64,000 nucleotides of DNA, taken from positions 1-64,000 of the forward strand of contig NZ_PKHX01000005.1 in assembly GCF_002848005.1 (NCBI RefSeq), read 5' to 3'. This DNA is from Varibaculum cambriense. GTDB lineage: Bacteria > Actinomycetota > Actinomycetes > Actinomycetales > Actinomycetaceae. The notes beneath the pieces were generated by a model. That model ran no database searches, was not told where the DNA came from, and saw only the letters and a program-made list of their open reading frames with translations. Shown here piece by piece: positions 27,627-38,323 of the stretch (positions are counted from its first letter, which is position 1; every line of letters begins with the position of its first letter). The translations under genes were made by a program, and so were the position numbers.

Positions 27627-28814
27627 GTGGCTGAAGCGCGTGATAAAAATCCAGAACGCACCGATCAAGAAAATGACTTGATCCGGCGCGGCGGACAAGC
27701 ACCCCTAGCCATAATGGCAGATCGGGCTAGTGGTGTCCTCGTGGGGCAAGCTTGTGGTAACGCGCTAGGGGTCGGCTACGAATTTAAAACCCCTCCTCTA
27801 GAAGGAACTCCCCGGATGCAGGGAGCTGCGGGACGTCTAAGTCCCGGAGAATGGTCGGAAGCCACCCAGTTGGGCATCTGTATAGCAGAAGTTGCGGTCA
27901 CCGGAATCGATTTGACCACCGAAGAAGGCTTAGATGCCGTCGCTACCCGTTATTTGGCTTGGTACCACGGGGGAACCCGCAAAATAGATGCCCCCACTAG
28001 GGTGGTGTTAGAAACCACCAGCAATGATATTTCCAATATAAACCCCGCTCGAAAAATGCGTTCCGCCACCGCCTATTTTCATTTGCGTACCCGCCGCACT
28101 TCCGGAGCCGGTCCGCTTAGCCGCTGCGCTATTTTGGGGCTCACCCGAATAAAAGATCCCCAGTGGACAGCAGAGTCAGTGCGGGCAGTAACCGAACTAA
28201 CCCATGTGGATCCTTTAGCCAGTGAGGCAGCGGTGATCTATACGGAAGCGATCCGTCGGGCAGTTACTGATCCGCTCCCCGGCGAGGAAACTTGGGCAAA
28301 CCGGATTAACTTGGGGGCGGGAATAGCGTTGCTGCCTACAGATCACCGGGAACAATGGCGTGAATGGTTGCAACAAGCCGAGGAAACCTATTTTAAACCT
28401 CCGCGTGACAACACCTATGCAGTTACCGCCTTACAGGCAGTGGCGGGGATCCTCCAGGCCGTGAAAATCGAGCATGCCGAGATGCCCCTTAGCGGACAAG
28501 ATGCCTTCCGCCGCGCCACCTCCCTCGCGGTACAGTTGGGAGGGGCAACTGATACTATCGCCGGTTTAGTGGGAGCATTATTTGCAGCCGGAATTGGGCT
28601 CGCGCAAATACCCGCTGATCTACAAACGAAGTTGCACGGCTGGCCGGGACTAAAAGCCGATGCTCTTGCCGAAATGGGGTTAGGAACCGCGCTTGCGGGG
28701 GTAGTGGGAACCCACGGAATGGCTCGGATGATTGCTTCCGCGTCCTCACTGCACGATCTGATCGCTGCCCATCCCGATGCGGAAGTAGATGCTATGACTA
28801 CCCCGGAGCCTTAA
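27627..28814 (+). CDS. ADP-ribosylglycohydrolase (DraG/ARH)-like protein with altered metal ligands
   Basis: The 395-residue protein has the all-helical ADP-ribosylglycohydrolase layout: an N-terminal GxxxGDALG-type motif, an early acidic TDDT-type motif and a late GGDTDT-type motif. Here these read GNALG (residues 44-48), SEAT (77-80) and GGATDT (305-310), so several Asp that normally bind the two Mg ions are missing. Active family members remove ADP-ribose from proteins or metabolites; this one may be catalytically dead, use a different metal set, or only bind ADP-ribose. Start is GTG 27627; ATG 27714 (MADRASG) is an alternative that removes a non-conserved tail. Confidence 0.75.
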   Translation: MAEARDKNPERTDQENDLIRRGGQAPLAIMADRASGVLVGQACGNALGVGYEFKTPPLEGTPRMQGAAGRLSPGEWSEATQLGICIAEVAVTGIDLTTEEGLDAVATRYLAWYHGGTRKIDAPTRVVLETTSNDISNINPARKMRSATAYFHLRTRRTSGAGPLSRCAILGLTRIKDPQWTAESVRAVTELTHVDPLASEAAVIYTEAIRRAVTDPLPGEETWANRINLGAGIALLPTDHREQWREWLQQAEETYFKPPRDNTYAVTALQAVAGILQAVKIEHAEMPLSGQDAFRRATSLAVQLGGATDTIAGLVGALFAAGIGLAQIPADLQTKLHGWPGLKADALAEMGLGTALAGVVGTHGMARMIASASSLHDLIAAHPDAEVDAMTTPEP

Positions 28815-28875
28815 AGCTCCGGTAATAAATACAGTATTTCTGGGAAATCCTGTCGGAAAAACCTAGTGGCCGCAA

Positions 28876-29721
28876 TTATTCGCGAACCATGTTTTGATCA
28901 AAATAAATCTTACCGGGAGTGAGCGATCCTCCGAATAATTCGGGAACCGTCACCATTGTGAACCCTTGAGAGCGTAGGTATTTAATGATCTCGGGTACTG
29001 CTTGCACGCTGGTGGGGTGAATATCGTGCATCAAAATAATCGACCCCGGTTTAGTTTGCTTTTGTACCTGAGCTAGTACCGCATTAGGGTCCCGATGCTT
29101 CCAATCCAAAGTGTCAACATCCCAGATTAGAGCAGCATGATTTAAGGATTTCAAGACGGAAATTACCCGGGGGTTAAAAGCTCCATAGGGTGGGCGAGTA
29201 AAGGTAATCTGCGCATCCGGGGCAGCTTTCTTGATCGCATCTGCCGTGCTGTTTATTTCGCTGACTATTTTGTCGTCAGGAAGTTTAGTTAACTGCGGAT
29301 GGTTCCAGGTATGAACGCCTAGGGAGTGCCCCTCCTTGAACTCTCGTGCCACCGTATCCGGGTAAGTGGCAACCGCCTTACCCACCAGTAGGAAAGTAGC
29401 GGGAACATTTTCCGCCTTTAAAGTATCCAAGAGTTTCGGAGTGTCCGGACCGGAGCCATCATCAAAAGTTAAGGCCACACACTTTTCCTTAGTGCAATCC
29501 ACCGGAGGACGAGTAGGAGTGGGGGTAGTGGTGGTGGAGGTAGTTTTGGGGGTCTTAGTTTTAGCGGGAGTTTTTTTAGAAGTCGTGGTGGAAGCGGCGG
29601 CTTTCGGGGTTCCCGAATCTCTGGTTGCCGCGTAAGCGATCAATACAGCCGAACACAATAATGCGACCCCTACTATTACCCCAATGATTACTTTAAATTT
29701 ACGAGGACGGGATGAGGACAT
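28876..29721 (-). CDS. Membrane-anchored polysaccharide deacetylase (CE4/NodB)
   Basis: The 281-residue protein has an N-terminal signal/anchor helix (about 9-31), a Thr/Pro/Lys-rich linker and a NodB domain. CE4 motifs are complete: TFDDG (catalytic base and metal Asp), HTWNHP (metal His pair), RPPYG, DVDTLDW and LMHDIHP. The enzyme would deacetylate N-acetyl sugars of peptidoglycan or another wall polymer outside the membrane, a common lysozyme-resistance mechanism. It is a single gene on the minus strand, convergent with the DraG-like gene. Confidence 0.92.
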   Translation of the reverse strand: MSSSRPRKFKVIIGVIVGVALLCSAVLIAYAATRDSGTPKAAASTTTSKKTPAKTKTPKTTSTTTTPTPTRPPVDCTKEKCVALTFDDGSGPDTPKLLDTLKAENVPATFLLVGKAVATYPDTVAREFKEGHSLGVHTWNHPQLTKLPDDKIVSEINSTADAIKKAAPDAQITFTRPPYGAFNPRVISVLKSLNHAALIWDVDTLDWKHRDPNAVLAQVQKQTKPGSIILMHDIHPTSVQAVPEIIKYLRSQGFTMVTVPELFGGSLTPGKIYFDQNMVRE

Positions 29722-29852
29722 GACTATTCTCCTACTGCAAATCAGATTACGTGAATATCATACCCCGCCGGCTAGGGGAAAGTTTTAATCGTCCGCAAAA
29801 ACAGCAGATATCTGTGCCACAAACTGTGACGCTGCTGGCGGCATGGATAGGT

Positions 29853-30710
29853 TTAGCAGGCTCCCAGGAGGCAGATGGTGGCCGCCGCGGCGAGCGCCCC
29901 ACAAACAGCGGCGTTACCGTGATAGACGTCTTGCCCTTCCGGGGAGCAGAGGTCGGAAACGCAGCGCACCGCCAAGAAGGGGATCTGGGATAAAAATGCC
30001 ACTTGGGCTGCGGCGGCCGACTCCATTTCTGCAGCTAGAGCCCCCGGAAAGGCCGAGCGTACTGCACTGACATTAGCGTCAGTAATAAAAGAATCCCCGG
30101 TGGCGATGGTGCCGCAACGTGCCGGGATTTCCTTTAAAGCGTTGGCAAGCTCCGTTCCTCCCGCAAAAGTAAGATTTTTAAATCGGGAGGCGGCGGTTTC
30201 CCGGGGTGAAGTATCCGTGCCAGGATCGGTTAAGAGGCTGCGGACGCTCGCTAGTAATCTTTCGTTACCTGCATAGTTAGCTGGCATGCCCGGGAGTTGC
30301 CCGCGTTGATAACCAAAAGCGGTAGCATCTGCGCTGTGAAACACGTAGTTGTCGCCGAAAATGACTTCCCCCACCTGGCTGTCTTTGGCTAAACCACCAG
30401 CGGTGCCCGAATATAGCACCTGGCGCGCCCCTAATACCTCAATCGCGATCGCAGTGGTGCGGGCAGCGTTAACCATTCCCACCCCGCTTTGTACCCCGAA
30501 GACTTCTCCGGGGATCTCCGGTAACTCCAGGGGGTAAAAGCGCATCCCCGAGAGCTCTCTGACAGGAGTAGGGAATACTTTTTCTGGGTCTTGTGGCTGG
30601 TAGGAGTCCGCAAAACGGTGAGCAAGGCACTCCTGTAACCACCCCCTACTGACAAAGGGAGCAAGTTCGGTCAGTTCTGCGCAGATAATAACGGTGTCAC
30701 AGCTGTTCAT
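29853..30710 (-). CDS. mtnN: 5'-methylthioadenosine/S-adenosylhomocysteine nucleosidase
   Basis: The 285-residue enzyme has the family motifs YSGTAGGL (phosphorylase fold), EMESAAAAQVA (ribose-binding Glu; the usual Gly after ME is Ser) and VRCVSD (catalytic Asp). It hydrolyses MTA and SAH to adenine plus the thioribose product; SRH from SAH then feeds LuxS. The start at 30710 (MNSCDTVIIC) is chosen because it lies 14 nt after the luxS stop with AGGAG upstream; the longer frame would run into luxS. It is longer than most Pfs proteins because of an insertion near the N terminus. Confidence 0.9.
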   Translation of the reverse strand: MNSCDTVIICAELTELAPFVSRGWLQECLAHRFADSYQPQDPEKVFPTPVRELSGMRFYPLELPEIPGEVFGVQSGVGMVNAARTTAIAIEVLGARQVLYSGTAGGLAKDSQVGEVIFGDNYVFHSADATAFGYQRGQLPGMPANYAGNERLLASVRSLLTDPGTDTSPRETAASRFKNLTFAGGTELANALKEIPARCGTIATGDSFITDANVSAVRSAFPGALAAEMESAAAAQVAFLSQIPFLAVRCVSDLCSPEGQDVYHGNAAVCGALAAAATICLLGAC

Positions 30711-30723
30711 TGCGGATTTTCTC

Positions 30724-31185
30724 CTAACGGTAAACCTGGTTCCAGCTTTCTCGCGCCGCCAAGAAACGAGCAGTAGCCTCTTGCGCCCCGGAGAGGCTGT
30801 GATGGGCGCCCCACCCGCATTGACGCTCATTCGCCGCGGGAACCTGGTCGGCGCTTTGAATATCTTCAAAAGTTAGCGTTAGTAGCTGCGTGAACTCGTC
30901 AGGTTCTACCCCCAACATCAGGGCATAAAAACCGGTTTGGCAACCCATAGGCGAAAAATCAATCAATTTGTCGGTGTGGTTGCGCATCAGCTCCGCGGTG
31001 AGATGTTCAATCGAGTGCACGGTGTCCATTTCCAAGTGTGCCTGGTTTGGTTGACAAAAACGCACATCGTATTTGACCAGTTCATCGCCACCTGGTAGCT
31101 GTTTGCGATCGGCTACCCGCACAAAGGGAGCCGCCACTTTCGTGTGGTCTAAGTTGAAAGATTCCACGTTCATGCGTTCACTCAT
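30724..31185 (-). CDS. luxS: S-ribosylhomocysteine lyase (AI-2 synthase)
   Basis: The 153-residue LuxS has the metal-binding His57-x-x-Glu-His61 motif (HSIEH), catalytic Cys82 in MGCQTG and the third ligand Cys123 in RQCGWG. It converts S-ribosylhomocysteine to homocysteine and DPD, the precursor of autoinducer-2. GGAG lies 6 nt before the ATG. The operon is luxS then mtnN, covering both steps from SAH to homocysteine, so the minimal role is methyl-cycle recycling; signalling is possible but not shown. Confidence 0.97.
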   Translation of the reverse strand: MSERMNVESFNLDHTKVAAPFVRVADRKQLPGGDELVKYDVRFCQPNQAHLEMDTVHSIEHLTAELMRNHTDKLIDFSPMGCQTGFYALMLGVEPDEFTQLLTLTFEDIQSADQVPAANERQCGWGAHHSLSGAQEATARFLAARESWNQVYR

Positions 31186-31306
31186 CGCCTGCTCCTTAAT
31201 TGTCAGCTGTTCTGGGTACCACCCTATCTACATTTGGTGTTCCTGTGCTGCGGGTCTGGGGTGAGTGCGCGGAGCCTAGGTTTTTCCTCTCGCTCTGTGC
31301 GCGGGG

Positions 31307-31639
31307 GAGAAGTTTTTCCTCCTGCCGTTTTCCGCGTGAAGCCTGGGTTTTTCCTCCTGCCCAAGAATTCGGAAAACGTAGCGGCGTTTTCCGAATTCTT
31401 ATGCCCACCGCACCCACTCGGATAAAACCCAGGCTCCACGCTCGCTGGTACCACACACGTAAGCATCTCAGCGGGAACAAGAACCGAGAGATACCCACTG
31501 AGCGTGCAGGGGCGGATTTATGCCGCAGGGTAGGCTCCGGGCATCAAATCCGTGAAAATGCCAGAGCATTTTCCGGATTTCGGGGCGCGAGGCAAAATCC
31601 GCCCCTGTACGCGGACTAGTACGGGAGGAAAAACTTCTC
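31307..31639. repeat. Nested palindromic repeat, copy B (full form)
   Basis: Perfect 16-bp terminal inverted repeats GAGAAGTTTTTCCTCC (31307-31322) and complement (31624-31639) bound a 333-bp element. Hairpin module 1 is AAGAATTCGGAAAACG (31363-31378), loop TAGCGG, complement 31385-31400, enclosed by arms 31334-31350 and 31425-31441. Module 2 is an outer CAGGGGCGGATTT (31507-31519)/complement (31595-31607) around AAATCCG..GCATTTTCC (31546-31580). The central 200 or so bp are nearly identical to copy C. No transposase is present. Confidence 0.9.
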
Positions 31640-31709
31640 TCCTGTGCGGCAAGTAATAGGTAAAGTCCGACCGGGTGCTCGGACGCTTGCGACACGCCAG
31701 TGAAAGTTT

Positions 31710-31718
31710 TTATCCACA
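31710..31718 (+). promoter_or_regulatory. DnaA-box match upstream of nrdH
   Basis: TTATCCACA is an exact match to the classical DnaA box. A second one-mismatch copy, TTATCCCCA, lies at 31851-31859. Both are upstream of the nrdHIE genes. DnaA control of nrd operons is known in E. coli; here it is inference. Confidence 0.4.
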
Positions 31719-31862
31719 ATTTTGGTGGAACTGCTCACCAATCATCTCGAACTAGATTTCACCCTAAAAGGCAGGCAGGTGCCGGGTGTCCAGCTAGTAG
31801 ATTGTTCGGGTTCGTTGGGTATCCCCAGGAATTCGCCCTCTTTCCACCGGTTATCCCCAAAC

Positions 31863-31908
31863 ACACTATCTTGGGGTACTGGTGTTAAGTCGCTACTAGG
31901 TGTAGTGT
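31863..31908 (+). promoter_or_regulatory. Candidate paired NrdR boxes upstream of nrdH
   Basis: CTACTAGGTGTAGTGT (31893-31908) resembles the NrdR consensus ACACWATATATWGTGT, and a weaker ACACTATCTTGGGGT starts at 31863, 30 bp away, the usual three-helical-turn spacing of NrdR box pairs. NrdR represses ribonucleotide reductase genes when dATP is high. Confidence 0.5.
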
Positions 31909-32004
31909 TTACCTCATCGCCTAAATCTGGCGACAGAAAAACTACAATGATGTTATTCTTTGAATAGCGCAGATGAAGAAAGCGAAAATAAGGAGCGCAG
32001 AAAC

Positions 32005-32253
32005 ATGTCGATCACCGTTTACTCTAAGCCCCGTTGTGTGCAGTGTGATGCGACTAAGCGCGCCCTCAAAAAGCAAGGAATTGCTTACGCGGAAGTTGAT
32101 ATGAGCCAAGATCCGAACGCTCTCGAACACGTAAAATCTTTAGGGTTCGTGCAGGCTCCGGTAGTGGTAACTGATTCCGATTCTTGGAGCGGATTCCGGC
32201 CCGATAAGATCAAGGGACTAGCAGTCGCCGCGCGTGCGGTGGCTACTGCCTAA
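32005..32253 (+). CDS. nrdH: Glutaredoxin-like protein NrdH
   Basis: The 82-residue redox protein has the active site CVQC (Cys11, Cys14) and the WSGFRPDKI segment typical of NrdH. It delivers electrons from thioredoxin reductase to class Ib ribonucleotide reductase. The ATG at 32005 (MSITVYSK) is chosen over the longer frame because AAGGAG precedes it and the family starts there. It is followed by nrdI and nrdE. Confidence 0.96.
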   Translation: MSITVYSKPRCVQCDATKRALKKQGIAYAEVDMSQDPNALEHVKSLGFVQAPVVVTDSDSWSGFRPDKIKGLAVAARAVATA

Positions 32254-32299
32254 GGCGGGCGCATCCTCCAAAAGCTTTTAAAATATATTCCGGATACTT

Positions 32300-32335
32300 C
32301 GCGCCCTCCAGGGGCGCGGTATTGCGGAAGCAATA
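32300..32335 (+). promoter_or_regulatory. Tandem hairpins between nrdH and nrdI
   Basis: CGCGCCC (32300-32306) pairs with GGGCGCG (32312-32318), immediately followed by TATTGC-GGAA-GCAATA (32320-32335). This 142-nt gap could serve mRNA processing or attenuation that sets different levels of NrdH and NrdIE. No T-run follows. Confidence 0.4.
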
Positions 32336-32395
32336 TTAATAGTGCATCCCAGAGCAGGTATTAGCGAGAAACGAAAACAGTAAGGCAGGTCAAAG

Positions 32396-32809
32396 GTGAG
32401 CGATACGGAACCTCTGCTGGTCTACTTTTCTTCCGCAACCGGTAACACTAAGCGTTTTGTAGAGAAACTAGGTTTTCGTAACAAAAGAATTCCGCTGCGT
32501 CCTCGCGACCCCTTCCTGTATGTCAATGAGCCCTATGTGATTGTGGTGCCTACTTATGGGGGCGGAAATATTAAAGGCGCTGTGCCCAAGCAGGTAATCA
32601 AGTTCTTAAACGAAAAAAGCAACCGCGATCACTGCGTAGGCGTTATTGCCAGCGGAAATACGAACTTTGGCAAAGCGTATTGTCTAGCTGGCGATATTCT
32701 CGCCCAAAAACTAAAAATCCCGTTTATGTACAAGTACGAACTCTTGGGAACCTCCCAAGATGTTGAGATATGCCGTAAAGGACTGAATGAGTTTTGGCAG
32801 AAAATCTAA
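32396..32809 (+). CDS. nrdI: Flavodoxin-like ribonucleotide reductase maturase NrdI
   Basis: The 137-residue flavodoxin fold has the FMN phosphate-binding loop [11 protein letters not shown], the VVPTYGGG loop and [11 protein letters not shown]. NrdI supplies the oxidant that assembles the manganese tyrosyl-radical cofactor of NrdF. Start is GTG 32396. It overlaps nrdE by 16 nt. Confidence 0.96.
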   Translation: MSDTEPLLVYFSSATGNTKRFVEKLGFRNKRIPLRPRDPFLYVNEPYVIVVPTYGGGNIKGAVPKQVIKFLNEKSNRDHCVGVIASGNTNFGKAYCLAGDILAQKLKIPFMYKYELLGTSQDVEICRKGLNEFWQKI

Positions 32810-34950
32810 CTGACACCGGAGTAGAAACCGCCCCCGCTCCCGAGCTGGACTATCACGCTTTAAACGCGGAACTGAACCTGTATGACAAAGAGGGCAAGAT
32901 CCAATTTTGGGCCGATAAAGAGGCAGCCCGGCAGTATTTCTTGCAGCACGTAAACCAGAACACGGTGTTCTTCCACGACCTGGAAGAAAAAATGAAGTAC
33001 CTGGTCAGTGAGGGTTATTACGAACAGGAAGTTCTGGATCAATACCAGTTCCAGTTCGTCAAAGACCTATTTAAGCGGGCTTATGCCTATAAGTTCCGTT
33101 TCCCCACCTTCCTGGGGGCATTTAAGTATTACACCTCCTATACTTTGAAAACCTTCGACGGTAAGCGCTACCTGGAGCGTTTCGAGGATCGGGTATGTAT
33201 GGTGGCGCTCTACCTGGCGCGCGGGGACGAGGAACTTGCCAAGCACCTAGTAGACGAGATTATGACCGGTCGTTTCCAGCCGGCCACCCCCACTTTCCTA
33301 AATGCGGGCAAGAAAGCGCGTGGGGAATTGGTTTCCTGCTTCCTGCTGCGTATCGAGGACAATATGGAGTCGATCGCGCGCGGCATCAACTCTGCGTTGC
33401 AGCTTTCTAAACGCGGAGGCGGGGTCGCCCTCTCGCTTACTAACCTGCGGGAAGCAGGTGCCCCGATTAAGAAAATAGAGAATCAGTCCTCCGGGGTAGT
33501 TCCGGTAATGAAACTGCTCGAGGATTCCTTCTCTTACGCCAACCAATTGGGGGCGCGGCAAGGTGCGGGCGCAGTTTATCTTAACGCTCACCACCCCGAC
33601 ATTATGGAATTCTTGGACACCAAGCGGGAAAATGCGGACGAGAAAATCCGGATTAAGTCCCTGTCTTTGGGGGTGGTAATCCCGGATATTACTTTCCACC
33701 TGGCACGCAATAAAGAACCCATGTACCTGTTTAGCCCCTACGATATAGAGCGGGTCTACGGGAAACCGATGAGCGATATTTCCATCACCGAGCATTATCG
33801 GGAAATGGTAGAGGACGGGCGGATTCGCAAGAAGAAGATTGACGCGCGTCGTTTCTTCCAGACCTTGGCGGAGATCCAGTTCGAATCCGGTTACCCCTAT
33901 ATTGTTTACGAGGACACCGTGAACCGGGCTAACCCGATCAAGGGACGGATCTCCATGTCCAACCTGTGTTCAGAGATCTTGCAGGTCTCGGAAAAGAGCG
34001 AGTTCAACGAAGACCTCACCTATGAGCAGGTGGGTAAAGATATTTCCTGTAACCTAGCTTCGCTAAATATTGCCAAGACTATGGATTCTCCGGACTTTTC
34101 CGCCACCATTGAGACCGCGATCCGCGGCTTGACCAGCGTATCTGACCTGTCAAATATTCGGGCAGTGCCTTCGATCGAGCGCGGCAACCGCATGAGCCAC
34201 GCTATTGGCCTCGGGCAAATGAACCTGCACGGCTACCTGGCGCGGGAAAAGGTATTCTATGGCAGTGAAGAAGCCCTGGACTTCACCAATATGTATTTCA
34301 TGACCGTGGCATTCGAAGCGATTAAAGCCTCGTGCAAGATTGCTAAAGAGCGCGGGGAACGCTTTGAAGGCTTCGAAGATTCCCAGTATTACTCTGGGCA
34401 GTACTTCGAGAAATACATTAACGGAGACTGGACTCCCAAGACCGAAAAATGCCGCCAGCTGCTAGAAAAATCCTCTATTAAGGTACCTACCAGCGAAGAT
34501 TGGAAGAAACTGGCGGAAAAAGTCCGGGAATACGGAATGTATCACCAGAATCTACAGGCGGTGCCGCCAACCGGGTCGATTTCCTATATTAATAACTCCA
34601 CTTCCTCGATCCACCCGATCGTGGCCAAGATCGAGATTCGTAAAGAAGGCAAGATCGGGCGGGTTTACTATCCGGCTCCCTATATGGATAACGACAACCT
34701 GGAGTACTACCAGGATGCCTACGAGATCGGTCCGCAAAAGATTATCGACACCTATGCGGTGGCTACCCAGCACGTCGATCAGGGTCTCAGTTTGACGCTG
34801 TTCTACCCGGATACGGTCACTACCCGCGAGGTAAACAAGAACTATATTTACGCCTGGCGTAAAGGGATTAAGACCCTTTACTATATGCGTCTGCGTCAGC
34901 ACGCCCTGCAGGGAACCGAGGTCGAAGGCTGCGTATCCTGTATGCTCTAG
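32794..34950 (+). CDS. nrdE: Class Ib ribonucleoside-diphosphate reductase, alpha chain
   Basis: This 718-residue catalytic subunit reduces ribonucleoside diphosphates to deoxy forms. It shows [40 protein letters not shown] and the C-terminal redox pair CVSCML that exchanges with NrdH. It lacks the extra ATP-cone typical of NrdA. The start TTG 32794 lies inside the end of nrdI, implying coupled translation. The partner nrdF lies just downstream on the opposite strand. Confidence 0.97.
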   Translation: MAENLTDTGVETAPAPELDYHALNAELNLYDKEGKIQFWADKEAARQYFLQHVNQNTVFFHDLEEKMKYLVSEGYYEQEVLDQYQFQFVKDLFKRAYAYKFRFPTFLGAFKYYTSYTLKTFDGKRYLERFEDRVCMVALYLARGDEELAKHLVDEIMTGRFQPATPTFLNAGKKARGELVSCFLLRIEDNMESIARGINSALQLSKRGGGVALSLTNLREAGAPIKKIENQSSGVVPVMKLLEDSFSYANQLGARQGAGAVYLNAHHPDIMEFLDTKRENADEKIRIKSLSLGVVIPDITFHLARNKEPMYLFSPYDIERVYGKPMSDISITEHYREMVEDGRIRKKKIDARRFFQTLAEIQFESGYPYIVYEDTVNRANPIKGRISMSNLCSEILQVSEKSEFNEDLTYEQVGKDISCNLASLNIAKTMDSPDFSATIETAIRGLTSVSDLSNIRAVPSIERGNRMSHAIGLGQMNLHGYLAREKVFYGSEEALDFTNMYFMTVAFEAIKASCKIAKERGERFEGFEDSQYYSGQYFEKYINGDWTPKTEKCRQLLEKSSIKVPTSEDWKKLAEKVREYGMYHQNLQAVPPTGSISYINNSTSSIHPIVAKIEIRKEGKIGRVYYPAPYMDNDNLEYYQDAYEIGPQKIIDTYAVATQHVDQGLSLTLFYPDTVTTREVNKNYIYAWRKGIKTLYYMRLRQHALQGTEVEGCVSCML

Positions 34951-35007
34951 GGATACTTGGCTACTATGGCGGGCGCTAGGTAGCTAAGACTCCAATAACA
35001 GACAGAT

Positions 35008-35053
35008 AGTTTGCGGGTGGGAAAGAATAAATTTTCTTTCTCACCCGCAAACT
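35008..35053. terminator. Bidirectional terminator between nrdE and nrdF
   Basis: A stem of about 20 bp (AGTTTGCGGGTG at 35008 with its complement at 35042-35053, continued inward by GGAAAGAA/TTCTTTCT) sits between the convergent genes. Confidence 0.85.
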
Positions 35054-35089
35054 ACTAGTTTTTCCTAACGCAGCTGCGCCCTGAGAAAT

Positions 35090-36145
<1,056 letters not shown>

Positions 36146-36184
36146 CTACAAGGCGAACTTGAGTGCGTCATAGAATAGGGAACT

Positions 36185-37915
36185 ATGCGGGATGCAGATG
36201 AGCTAATTCGGAAAACAAAATCACTAGATGGCCGCTCCTATGGGGGCTATAAACAGTTAATCGGGCAATGGAGTTTCGGGGATTTTAGTTTCTCTATCGA
36301 CCGGGTGCAGTCCGACCCTTTTGCTCCGCCTTCTGCCTGCCGGATATTAGTACCGCTGGATACCACCCAGATTCCCGCTGAAATTGCATGCGACCAGCTA
36401 GGGCGGATTGCGACCGGTGATTTCTTGGCGCGGCGAGCCCGCAAAATTTTTGGGGCGCGGCGCTCGGGTGGGAAATCTGAGGCACAACTGCGGATTGCGC
36501 CGGTGGGGCAAGAAATCCTGCCGCGCTCCTCGGTAACCCTGAGTGAAGACGGGCTAGAACTGCGCGTCCAGGTTCCTTTCCCGGCGGCAGGTCGGCGGAT
36601 CCTAGGGCGTAATTTCGCCCGGTTCTTGGACTATGACCTGTGTGAAATGGTCTATAAAACCGTATGTTTTGGTGAGGAAGACGGTCCAGATTTAGTCGAC
36701 CTTACTCGCCATATTCACACTTTAAAAGACCATGTAGCACTGCAAAAGATTCTTAGTGAGCGCGGGTGGGTGGCCTTCGTGGCGGATGGGGCACTGCTGG
36801 CTCGGGCCTCCGGAATCAGCGATTTACCGATGAAAAATGCGGTGCCTTTCCACCTACCTACGGTGTTAGGTGAGGATGCTCCCTCGCCCCTAGTGCAAAG
36901 CGTAGAGCTGCCCTATAGTGGGAAAATTTTCGGAATGGCGATCCCGCAAGGCATTACTGTGATTGTAGGGGGCGGTTATCACGGTAAATCTACGCTGCTC
37001 GAAGCATTAGAGCGCGCGGTGTACCCCCATATCCCTGGTGATGGCCGGGAACTGGTAGCTACTTTGCCGGATGCGATAAAAGTGCGCGCCGAGGACGGTC
37101 GGGCGATAACTGGCACCGATATTTCTTTATTTATCGGCTCTCTACCGGGGGGAAGTGACACGCGGCAGTTCTTTACCGAAAATGCCTCGGGCTCAACCTC
37201 ACAAGCAGCGGCGATTACTGAAGCCATAGAGTGCGGCTCGCGGGCGCTGCTGATTGACGAAGATACCTCGGCCACCAACCTATTATTGCGCGATAGTCGG
37301 ATGCGGCAGCTGGTGCGCAGCGAGCCGATTATTCCTTTAATCGACCGGGTAGGAGGCATCCGGGACGAACTGGGAGTATCCACCATTATGGTGATGGGAG
37401 GCTCGGGAGATTTCCTGGATTTAGCCGACCAGGTGCTGCTGCTAGAAAACTATCTTCCCTACGATGCCACCACTAAAGCACACGAAGTGAGCAGCGCAGA
37501 GGGCGTAGCCAGCAGCACGGATAGCGCGGCGGCTCCCTGGCCACAAGAGGCAGTGCGCAAGCGGCTCCTGCTATCTTGCCCGCCTCCGCCTGCAGGAAGG
37601 CGCGAAAAGACTCGCGCGGAAGGCACCGCTACTTTGCGCTTGAATCGCGAAGAAATCGATATTTCTGTCCTCGCCCAAGTAGTGGATCCCGGACAGGCAG
37701 AAGCGATTGCTTACGCGATTCGAGCTCTGGTCACTGACGCCACCGGTAAAGAAACTATTGCAGATGCCTGCGCCCGTTTCGCGACCGAGTTCGGATCCTC
37801 CAGTTGGCAGGCATTCGCCGCTGGACGTTACCCGGCATTCCTGGCAGCTCCGCGTCTCCAAGATATTTTCGCGGCTCTTAGTCGCTATCGCCACCTAAAA
37901 GCCCACTCAGCCTAA
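36185..37915 (+). CDS. Predicted ABC-class P-loop ATPase (COG3044 type)
   Basis: The 576-residue protein matches the predicted ABC-class ATPase family of unknown function. Walker A is GGGYHGKST (about residues 262-270), a Ser/Gly-rich signature region (ENASGSTSQAAA) follows, and Walker B is ALLIDEDTSATN (about 355-366). There are no membrane helices, so it is a soluble ATPase. It stands alone between nrdF (divergent) and a repeat element. Biological role is unknown across the family; RNA or nucleic-acid association has been speculated. Confidence 0.8.
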   Translation: MRDADELIRKTKSLDGRSYGGYKQLIGQWSFGDFSFSIDRVQSDPFAPPSACRILVPLDTTQIPAEIACDQLGRIATGDFLARRARKIFGARRSGGKSEAQLRIAPVGQEILPRSSVTLSEDGLELRVQVPFPAAGRRILGRNFARFLDYDLCEMVYKTVCFGEEDGPDLVDLTRHIHTLKDHVALQKILSERGWVAFVADGALLARASGISDLPMKNAVPFHLPTVLGEDAPSPLVQSVELPYSGKIFGMAIPQGITVIVGGGYHGKSTLLEALERAVYPHIPGDGRELVATLPDAIKVRAEDGRAITGTDISLFIGSLPGGSDTRQFFTENASGSTSQAAAITEAIECGSRALLIDEDTSATNLLLRDSRMRQLVRSEPIIPLIDRVGGIRDELGVSTIMVMGGSGDFLDLADQVLLLENYLPYDATTKAHEVSSAEGVASSTDSAAAPWPQEAVRKRLLLSCPPPPAGRREKTRAEGTATLRLNREEIDISVLAQVVDPGQAEAIAYAIRALVTDATGKETIADACARFATEFGSSSWQAFAAGRYPAFLAAPRLQDIFAALSRYRHLKAHSA

Positions 37916-38004
37916 GTCTCCCGTTAATTCCCCCGCGAATAACGTGTCGAGGTCGTAAAAGCGCTCGGGTTGAGCGCGGAGGTGAAGTTTTTCCTCCTGT
38001 TCTC

Positions 38005-38283
38005 GCGTGGAGCCTAGGTTTTTCCTCCCGCCCAAGAATTCGGAAAACGTAGCGGCGTTTTCCGAATTCTTATGCCCACCGCACCCACTCGGATAAAACC
38101 TAGGCTCCACGCTCGCTGGTACCACCTACGTAAGGGGCGCAGCGGGGAAAAGCTGCCGAGAGATGCGCACTGAGCGTGCAGGGGCGGATTTATGCCGCAG
38201 GGTAGGCACCGGGCACTAAATCCGTGAAAATGCCAGAGCATTTTCCGGATTTCGGGGCGCGAGGAAAAACCTAGGCTCCGCGC
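38005..38283. repeat. Nested palindromic repeat, copy C (full form)
   Basis: Terminal inverted repeats of 23 bp with one mismatch (38005-38027 and 38261-38283; core GGAGCCTAGGTTTTTCC) bound a 279-bp element. Module 1 hairpin is 38034-38049/38056-38071, and a perfect 18-bp internal inverted copy of the left arm lies at 38095-38112. Module 2 is 38218-38233/38238-38252 inside 38179-38191. It occupies the gap between two convergent genes; nothing else is seen in 37916-38323. Confidence 0.9.
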
Positions 38284-38323
38284 GGGAAACTGCAACCGGG
38301 AGGATCTAGAATCTGCGGGCGGG

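Noticed and set aside
31200..31619. Open frames of 60-139 codons on both strands across repeat copy B, and similar ones at 37.9-38.3, 39.9 and 19.4 kb
   Set aside because: They coincide with the palindromic repeats, read through hairpin arms on both strands and resemble each other only because the DNA is repeated.
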